A stretch of DNA of 8,009 nt, from positions 1 to 8,009 of the forward strand of contig JAEZGP010000271.1 of NCBI GenBank assembly GCA_023437285.1, given 5' to 3'. A program made the translations under genes and the position numbers. The notes below the pieces were generated by a model, which saw only the letters and a program-made list of their open reading frames with translations, ran no database searches and had not been told where the DNA came from. Source of the DNA: Actinomycetes bacterium (GTDB lineage Bacteria > Actinomycetota > Actinomycetes > Mycobacteriales > Micromonosporaceae). Below, one piece after another: positions 1 to 3,962 of the stretch; position 1 is the first letter of the stretch, and each line of letters opens with the position of its first letter.

Positions 1-13
1 CGGTCTAGGACCG
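1..13 (-). terminator. Possible terminator hairpin of the GH48 gene, at window edge
   Basis: CGGTC-TAG-GACCG forms a perfect 5-bp stem with a 3-nt loop, 15 bp past the GH48 stop codon. The stem may extend beyond the window edge, so its full strength cannot be judged. No T-tract is visible. A second small inverted repeat, GCTCC-GTCA-GGAGC at 23-36, spans the stop codon itself. Together they are compatible with a factor-independent terminator of the U-less kind seen in actinomycetes, but the evidence is thin. Confidence 0.3.
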
Positions 14-28
14 ATCAGGTCAGCTCCG

Positions 29-3000
29 TCAGGAGCCGATGAGTGCGGCGTAGTCGGCCATTGCCATGGCGACGTCGGCCTGCGCCCAGAAGCGGTGGAA
101 CGTGAAGGTCGGGGCGGGTCCACCGTCAAGGTAGGCCTGGACCTTCGGCCAGTCCGGGTCGTTCTTGTAGAAGGAGCGGATGTCCAGGAACGACTTCCCG
201 GGGGCGATCACGTCGCCGTTGGGCATCTTGCCGTTGTAGCCCGACGGGATGTAAAGGCCGGTCTGGTTGCTCGAGGTCCAGATGTCGTCGAACCGCTTGT
301 AGTCCTCGCGGGTCTCCGGCACGGCGACGCCCTTGTCGTCCGAGTTGGCCCACAGCGCGTCGAGCAGCGCCTTGGCCTTGTCCTTCGCGGCGGTGTTGTT
401 GGCCTTGGCACCGTAGAAGATGAGCGCCCGCGCGAGCGAGGCCGCCACACCGACGTCGGAACCCGAGTTGACGATGGTGACGTGCAGACCCGAGTTGTTC
501 ACCGAGGTCGTGCCCGACGACCAGTTGCCGCCCGGCTGACCGGTCCAGTCCAGCGTCGACGGGACCGAGAAGGTCGAGCCCGACGCCGTGGTGTTCGCGA
601 CCACCCAGGCAGCCCACTTGTCGAGGAGTGCCTTGGCCTTCGCGTCACCCGTGACGTAGTAGTACTCCGCCACGCGCTGCATGGACCACGCCTGGAAACC
701 CATCCAGGTGTTGGAGCCCGGGTCGGCGTAGACGGGGTTCTCCTCGTAGGCGAGGCCGTAGAAGGTCGGCGTACCCGACGGCGGCGCGGAGTAGTCCCCG
801 CCCCAGCTGTTGGTCGCGCCACCCGCCATGCCACCTTCGGCCGACTGCAGCCAGGTGTAGAACTCGATCTGACGCGTCAGGCTGGTCGCCCAGTCGCCGG
901 CCGCCGTCGACGACCTCGGCTTGAGGGCGGCGTCGGTGGACAGCACGTACGCGGCCATCGGGTTCTGGTAACCCATGTGGTTGTGGCTGGAACCGATGCG
1001 CCACGACCAGTCGTTCGAGGCGCCACCGCCCCACGCGACGTACCAGTTGAGCAGGTAGTTCGACGAGTCCTTACCCGTGCCCGCGGCGCAGGACTTGGAC
1101 GTGCAGCCCGGCTTCTTGAAGTACTTGTCGTACATCGCGTAGCGCAGGTAGTCGCCCATCTTGGCGGCCTTGGTGATGGTGCCGGAGACGGCCGAGCTGT
1201 TGCCCTGCTCGGCGGCCCAGGTCTTGGCCCAGTAGGCCGCCTGGACAGCACGCGCGTCGGCGTCGGGGGCCGTGCTGTAGCGCCACTGCTTCGCCGGCGT
1301 GCCGGAGATGAAGATCGGCAGGTAACCGGCGTTGGGCTGGCCGTAGGTGAAGTCGTCGCACGACGGGTGCGCGACGGTCTCCCACGCCGACTCCTGCGGG
1401 CCACGCTGGAAGGTGTTGATGTACGACACCTTGCTGCCGCAGCCGCTGAAGCCGTAGACGTTGTCCACATCCAGGATCCAGTGCATCTGGTAGATGTCGG
1501 TGTTGCCGTAGGTGCTGACCAGCTCGTTGTAGAGCGGGTCGGTGCCGACCTTGACCGACGTGTCGAGCAGACCACCCTGCTGCGGGTAGAGGCTCGGCTG
1601 GCTGGCCTCGCCGGCGTAGTCAGCCGGGTCGCTCGGGTTGTAGTTGTTCGTGGTCTGCTTGCTGTGCGCCGGGATGATGTAGTTCTCCATCACGGCCCAG
1701 GCCTGGTTGAAGCGGGTCCAGTCCTTGGTCGCCTTGCCGTAGTAGGCCTCCAGCCACAGGTAGTAGCTGAACGCCTCCGACGTGGTCTCGTGACCGTGGT
1801 CGGGCGCCTCGACGACCAGCGTCTCGATCGAGTGGTACGGCACACCCTCGGGCGAGAAGTACCCGTTCGACGGGGACTTGATCTTGTTGTAGTGGTCGAG
1901 GAACCGCTGCAGGTACGGGTCGGTCGTGGCGCCGTCGTCGTCCTGCTCGGTGGCCGACACGATCACCGAGGTGAAGTCGTTCGCGGCCACCGTAAAGCTC
2001 GCGGTGCCGTTGGTGGCGTCGGCGTCGTCGGCCGCGGAGACGGTGACCGTCTGCGCGGTGGCCCAGTTCGACGTGGTGAACGTCAGCGAGGTGGGGCTCG
2101 CGGTCAGGTCGGCGTCGCCGCCGGAGACCTTGGTGACCGACACCGTCGTGGTGGCCGACGGGGCGGCCGACAGGGCGACCGTGAAGGTCTTGCTGCCACG
2201 CTCAGGAACGGTGAGCGAGGTGGGCGTGACCGTCAGGGTCGGCGTCGTCGCGGCGTCCACGTAGACCGGCACGTCCGGCACGAGCGGGCTCACCGCGTTG
2301 AGGTTGTCGTACGCCTTGGCCTGGATCTGGTACGCCGCGGCCTGCGCGGGCACGCCACTCCAGGTGTACGAGTACGGCGCCGTGGTGTCGGTGCCGAGCA
2401 GCAGGCCGTCGTGGTAGAACTCGACCTTGCTGATCGACCCGTCCGAGTCCGCCGCGTTGGCGTTGATGGTGATGTTCGCCGGCGCGGTGAAGCGCTGGTT
2501 CGCGCTCGGCGCGGTGATGCTCACCGTCGGCGGCTGGTTGACCGCGGTGGTCGGCGGACGGCTCGTCGGCACCGAGCTCGTCGGCGGGCGACTGGTGGGC
2601 ACGGAGCTCGTCGGCGGGCGGCTGGTCGGCACCGAGCTGGTCGGCGGACGGCTGGTCGGCACCGAGCTCGTCGGCGGACGGCTCGTCGGCACGCTGCTCG
2701 TCGGGGTGGTGCCGTTGCACGGCACGCCGTTGACCGCGAAGTTCGTCGGGTCGCCGTTGGTCCCGGTGTAGGAACCGTTGAAGCCGACGTCCATGACAGT
2801 GGCGCCGCTGGCGAGGGCGCCGTTCCACGACGCGTTGCGGACGGTCACCGTCCTCCCGGACTGGGAGAACGTGCCGTTCCAGCCCTGCGAGACGACCTGG
2901 TTGCCGGGGAAGTCGAACGTGAGCGCCCAGCTGGTCCAGGCGTCACCCACGTTCTGGATGTTGAAGCTGCCGGTGAAGCCCGTGGGCCACTCGGCTCGCT

Positions 3001-3145
3001 TGGTATAGGTCACCTGACAGGCGGTGGCCGCGGAAGCCGGCGACGCCGCCAGGACGGTGAGGCCCGTAGCGGCAAGGGCGACGGTCGCCGATGCGGCGAT
3101 CACTCTCCCCCGCCGTGTCCGGGTAAACCTCGACAACGGACTCAT
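29..3145 (-). CDS. Secreted multimodular GH48 cellulase (CBM2 / two Ig-like modules / GH48), reducing-end exocellulase
   Basis: GH48 enzymes are processive exocellulases, thought to release cellobiose from reducing ends of cellulose; this one is predicted to be extracellular. Residues 1-39 are a signal peptide: a basic N-terminus with RTRRGR, a hydrophobic core, and cleavage at ASA|AT. Residues 43-143 are a CBM2 with the flanking cysteine pair C43/C143 and likely surface tryptophans W53, W89 and W107. A Pro/Ser/Thr linker spans about 145-205. Residues 206-297 resemble a Big_7-type Ig-like domain (VSITAP start, DSDGSISKVEFYHDG core). Residues 303-401 are a second beta-sandwich of the kind often seen in actinobacterial glycosidases (VTPTSLTVPERGSKTFTV opening, ATEQDDDG end). 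Residues 409-1038 are GH48, about 630 aa and full length for the family. The EAPDHGHETTSEA motif supplies E446 and E457, matching E44 and E55 (general acid) of Clostridium Cel48F; D559/D561 in LDVDN are candidates for the region of the catalytic base. The start is fixed by AAGGAG 10 nt upstream and the signal peptide. It is transcribed divergently from the GH9 gene, behind a promoter carrying a CebR box. Family and secretion are very secure; the two Ig-like module names are less so. Confidence 0.97.
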   Translation of the reverse strand: MSPLSRFTRTRRGRVIAASATVALAATGLTVLAASPASAATACQVTYTKRAEWPTGFTGSFNIQNVGDAWTSWALTFDFPGNQVVSQGWNGTFSQSGRTVTVRNASWNGALASGATVMDVGFNGSYTGTNGDPTNFAVNGVPCNGTTPTSSVPTSRPPTSSVPTSRPPTSSVPTSRPPTSSVPTSRPPTSSVPTSRPPTTAVNQPPTVSITAPSANQRFTAPANITINANAADSDGSISKVEFYHDGLLLGTDTTAPYSYTWSGVPAQAAAYQIQAKAYDNLNAVSPLVPDVPVYVDAATTPTLTVTPTSLTVPERGSKTFTVALSAAPSATTTVSVTKVSGGDADLTASPTSLTFTTSNWATAQTVTVSAADDADATNGTASFTVAANDFTSVIVSATEQDDDGATTDPYLQRFLDHYNKIKSPSNGYFSPEGVPYHSIETLVVEAPDHGHETTSEAFSYYLWLEAYYGKATKDWTRFNQAWAVMENYIIPAHSKQTTNNYNPSDPADYAGEASQPSLYPQQGGLLDTSVKVGTDPLYNELVSTYGNTDIYQMHWILDVDNVYGFSGCGSKVSYINTFQRGPQESAWETVAHPSCDDFTYGQPNAGYLPIFISGTPAKQWRYSTAPDADARAVQAAYWAKTWAAEQGNSSAVSGTITKAAKMGDYLRYAMYDKYFKKPGCTSKSCAAGTGKDSSNYLLNWYVAWGGGASNDWSWRIGSSHNHMGYQNPMAAYVLSTDAALKPRSSTAAGDWATSLTRQIEFYTWLQSAEGGMAGGATNSWGGDYSAPPSGTPTFYGLAYEENPVYADPGSNTWMGFQAWSMQRVAEYYYVTGDAKAKALLDKWAAWVVANTTASGSTFSVPSTLDWTGQPGGNWSSGTTSVNNSGLHVTIVNSGSDVGVAASLARALIFYGAKANNTAAKDKAKALLDALWANSDDKGVAVPETREDYKRFDDIWTSSNQTGLYIPSGYNGKMPNGDVIAPGKSFLDIRSFYKNDPDWPKVQAYLDGGPAPTFTFHRFWAQADVAMAMADYAALIGS
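2549..2698 (-). repeat. Five tandem 30-bp repeats encoding the GH48 linker
   Basis: Residues 150-199 of the GH48 protein are five exact copies of the decapeptide SSVPTSRPPT. At DNA level this is five 30-bp units that differ at only a few synonymous positions, for example CTCGTC versus CTGGTC. The repeat forms the flexible, probably O-glycosylated tether between the CBM2 and the Ig-like modules. Low divergence between units points to recent duplication or homogenisation, so copy number may differ between strains. Confidence 0.95.
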
Positions 3146-3378
3146 TACGACTGATCTCCTTGAGCCATGGCAGAGCCGTGGGTACGACTCAGCGAGGCGC
3201 CGTGGAGGTCACAGTGGACCTTCCGACGTACGCCCATGGGGATCAGCCCGGCCCGGACCGCGGGCTAAAAGCGGGACGGCCACCGACGTGGCGGTGGCAG
3301 GAACGTCGACCCGGTGTGATGGTGACCAGGTGCCCTCGACGTCGCGGGTGTCACAAGGCTCTTTGCGCGAGTGCAGTG
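3146..3378 (-). other. GH48 leader region, no gene
   Basis: This stretch lies between the proposed GH48 promoter and its start codon and would be an untranslated leader of about 225 nt. Open frames crossing it have no ribosome-binding site, no recognisable product and overlap regulatory sites, so none is called. It holds modest inverted repeats: AGCCCG at 3245-3250 with CGGGCT at 3261-3266, and GCCACC at 3279-3284 with GGTGGC at 3293-3298. These are the sort of short stems expected in high-GC DNA, and no known RNA element was recognised. Confidence 0.5.
3155..3161 (-). promoter_or_regulatory. Ribosome-binding site of the GH48 gene
   Basis: On the minus strand the sequence reads AAGGAGA, ending 9 nt before the ATG at 3145-3143. 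This is a strong Shine-Dalgarno match at usable spacing. It supports the chosen start, which is also the only one that leaves a proper signal peptide. Confidence 0.85.
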
Positions 3379-3407
3379 ATTCTGGCATGGGAACGCTCCC
3401 AGAACAA
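3379..3407 (-). promoter_or_regulatory. Predicted sigma-70-type promoter of the GH48 gene with operator in its spacer
   Basis: Minus strand: the -35 candidate TTGTTC lies at 3407-3402, followed by a spacer of exactly 17 bp, then the -10 candidate CAGAAT at 3384-3379. The -10 is preceded by TGC, which fits an extended -10 (TGn). The 14-bp CebR-type box fills most of the spacer, so a bound repressor would occlude RNA polymerase directly. Transcription would start near 3372, giving a leader of about 225 nt. The -35 matches only 3 of 6 consensus bases and the -10 matches 4 of 6; the spacing and operator placement add weight. Confidence 0.55.
3388..3401. promoter_or_regulatory. CebR/CelR-type operator (box 1, GH48 side)
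   Basis: TGGGAACGCTCCCA differs at one position from TGGGAGCGCTCCCA, the palindrome bound by CebR in Streptomyces and CelR in Thermobifida fusca. Those LacI-family repressors are released by cellobiose or related cello-oligosaccharides. The box sits between the -35 and -10 elements proposed for the GH48 gene, the classic position for repression by steric exclusion. The repressor gene is not in this window. Confidence 0.85.
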
Positions 3408-3539
3408 GGCCAGCCATTCGTCATGGTCGCTTTCAGCGCTAGTTTCAACGCTGTTTCGCATATCCGCACTACACGTTGCGTTCACGTTGCCGCCCGGTAG
3501 CCGGATCTTGACGCGGGTCTTCCCCGAACGCCGGACGGC

Positions 3540-3545
3540 TATTAA
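3540..3545 (+). promoter_or_regulatory. Weak -10 candidate for the GH9 gene
   Basis: TATTAA is the most -10-like hexamer just upstream of operator box 2, and is AT-rich against a very GC-rich background. No convincing -35 sits 16-18 bp upstream; TTGACG at 3508-3513 is 26 bp away, which is too far. If it is used, transcription would start around 3552 and box 2 would lie about 13-26 nt downstream, giving a leader near 410 nt. A promoter nearer the gene cannot be excluded. Confidence 0.3.
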
Positions 3546-3564
3546 AGTCCCCTACCAACGTCGA

Positions 3565-3578
3565 TGGGAGCGCTTCCA
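3565..3578. promoter_or_regulatory. CebR/CelR-type operator (box 2, GH9 side)
   Basis: TGGGAGCGCTTCCA matches the CebR/CelR palindrome at 13 of 14 positions. Symmetry continues outward: TCGA precedes it and TCGA follows it, so 3561-3582 is a 22-bp palindrome with a single mismatched pair. It lies 385 bp before the GH9 start codon, far for an operator unless the GH9 transcript has a long leader. It lies 163 bp from box 1, so a looped repressor contacting both boxes is conceivable but unproven. Confidence 0.82.
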
Positions 3579-3621
3579 TCGATGAACCACCAAGACTTAC
3601 GCACCACACATAAGCCAGACC

Positions 3622-3664
3622 AACGACCGGCGACGGGTCAGCCCGGACACCGTCGCCGGTCGTT
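3622..3664. terminator. Perfect 15-bp hairpin in the GH9 leader (terminator or leader structure)
   Basis: AACGACCGGCGACGG at 3622-3636 is the exact reverse complement of 3650-3664, with a 13-nt gap. Inside the gap GTC/GAC (3637-3639 with 3646-3648) can extend the stem past one bulged A. No T-run follows on either strand. Possible roles are a U-less terminator or attenuator between operator box 2 and GH9, or a 5' mRNA stabiliser. The inverted repeat is certain; the role is open. Confidence 0.45.
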
Positions 3665-3684
3665 CCACCCAACGTGGCGTGGAG

Positions 3685-3706
3685 AGGAGGTGGTAGCCGA
3701 ACCACC
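3685..3706 (+). promoter_or_regulatory. Orphan Shine-Dalgarno sequence within a small hairpin
   Basis: AGGAGGTG at 3685-3692 is a near-ideal complement of the 16S rRNA 3' end and stronger than any ribosome-binding site used by the three genes here. No start codon follows at 5-10 nt. Its 3' part also lies in a perfect 6-bp stem, GGTGGT (3689-3694) with ACCACC (3701-3706). It may bind ribosomes without initiating, as in mRNA-stabilising SD elements known from Bacillus, or may be fortuitous. Confidence 0.35.
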
Positions 3707-3729
3707 ACAAGGCCCCGGCTCCCGCGCAA

Positions 3730-3769
3730 CGCGCATCACCAAGGGGCTTCAACCAAACGGTGATACGCG
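3730..3769. other. 11-bp imperfect stem-loop in the GH9 leader
   Basis: CGCGCATCACC at 3730-3740 pairs with GGTGATACGCG at 3759-3769 with a single C/A mismatch, enclosing an 18-nt loop. This exceeds what random high-GC sequence usually gives, especially because the stem includes A-T pairs. It forms a series with the hairpins on either side of it. Confidence 0.5.
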
Positions 3770-3780
3770 AACAGAACATC

Positions 3781-3845
3781 CCGTGGGGACGGGGATGCCC
3801 TCCTCGTCCCCACGGTACCGTCCCGTCGCACGACGGAGGCATCCC
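3781..3845. other. 11-bp perfect stem-loop with loop-to-downstream complementarity
   Basis: CCGTGGGGACG (3781-3791) pairs exactly with CGTCCCCACGG (3805-3815) around a 13-nt loop. Loop bases GGGATGCC (3792-3799) are perfectly complementary to GGCATCCC (3838-3845), and TCC (3801-3803) can add three pairs with GGA (3835-3837) after one bulged C. The region could form a pseudoknot or switch between two folds. A third small stem, CCGTC/GACGG (3823-3827 with 3832-3836), lies between the partners and competes with part of the downstream pairing. Confidence 0.5.
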
Positions 3846-3923
3846 TCGGCCGGTCAGGACCATCACATCCCCCGGCGGCGAAACGACTCAAATCCCTTTG
3901 TTCTCGGGCAGTGCCGCCTGCGT

Positions 3924-3948
3924 GCGCGCGCCCGTGCGGATAGCGCGC
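3924..3948 (+). other. GC stem next to the GH9 ribosome-binding site
   Basis: GCGCGC at 3924-3929 can pair with GCGCGC at 3943-3948 across a 13-nt loop. The stem ends 3 nt before AGGAG (3952-3956), so its formation could affect ribosome access. Short self-complementary GC runs are common in such genomes, so significance alone is low. Confidence 0.3.
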
Positions 3949-3951
3949 CTC

Positions 3952-3956
3952 AGGAG
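3952..3956 (+). promoter_or_regulatory. Ribosome-binding site of the GH9 gene
   Basis: AGGAG lies 6 nt before the ATG at 3963. It decides the start: the reading frame is open for about 400 bp further upstream, but only this ATG has a ribosome-binding site and opens directly into a signal peptide. Confidence 0.85.
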
Positions 3957-3962
3957 TACGTC

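Larger units (their letters stand above)
3583..3962 (+). other. GH9 leader: hairpin-rich candidate structured RNA, no gene
   Basis: No credible gene is present. An open frame continues upstream of the GH9 start, but it lacks coding character, crosses stable inverted repeats and would bury the signal peptide. The stretch contains, in order: a 15-bp perfect stem (3622-3664), an orphan Shine-Dalgarno within a 6-bp stem (3685-3706), an 11-bp stem with one mismatch (3730-3769), an 11-bp perfect stem (3781-3815) with a loop that can pair downstream (3835-3845), and a GC stem (3924-3948) ending 3 nt before the ribosome-binding site. I did not recognise any known riboswitch class. It could be a structured leader, a set of attenuators, or intergenic palindromic repeats unrelated to GH9 control. 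Confidence 0.5.

Noticed and set aside
2549..2698. CRISPR-like array because of regular repeats
   Set aside because: The repeats are directly adjacent without spacers, in frame, and encode a Pro/Ser/Thr linker.
95..3154. A very long plus-strand open frame (over 1000 codons) antisense to the GH48 gene
   Set aside because: It lies fully opposite a gene with clear domains, its translation is Arg/Val/Gly-rich low-complexity sequence without motifs, and such frames are routine in high-GC DNA.
3160..3585. Small open frames in the divergent intergenic region on both strands
   Set aside because: None has a good ribosome-binding site, a recognisable product or independence from the promoter and operator elements.
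3564..3962. An in-frame upstream extension of the GH9 protein from an ATG at 3564
   Set aside because: That ATG overlaps operator box 2, has no ribosome-binding site, the extension crosses stable hairpins and it would place about 130 residues before a clear signal peptide.
3583..3962. A known riboswitch such as ydaO (cyclic di-AMP), cyclic di-GMP or cobalamin in the GH9 leader
   Set aside because: I compared the conserved core motifs I remember and found no convincing match; the region is reported only as an unassigned structured candidate.
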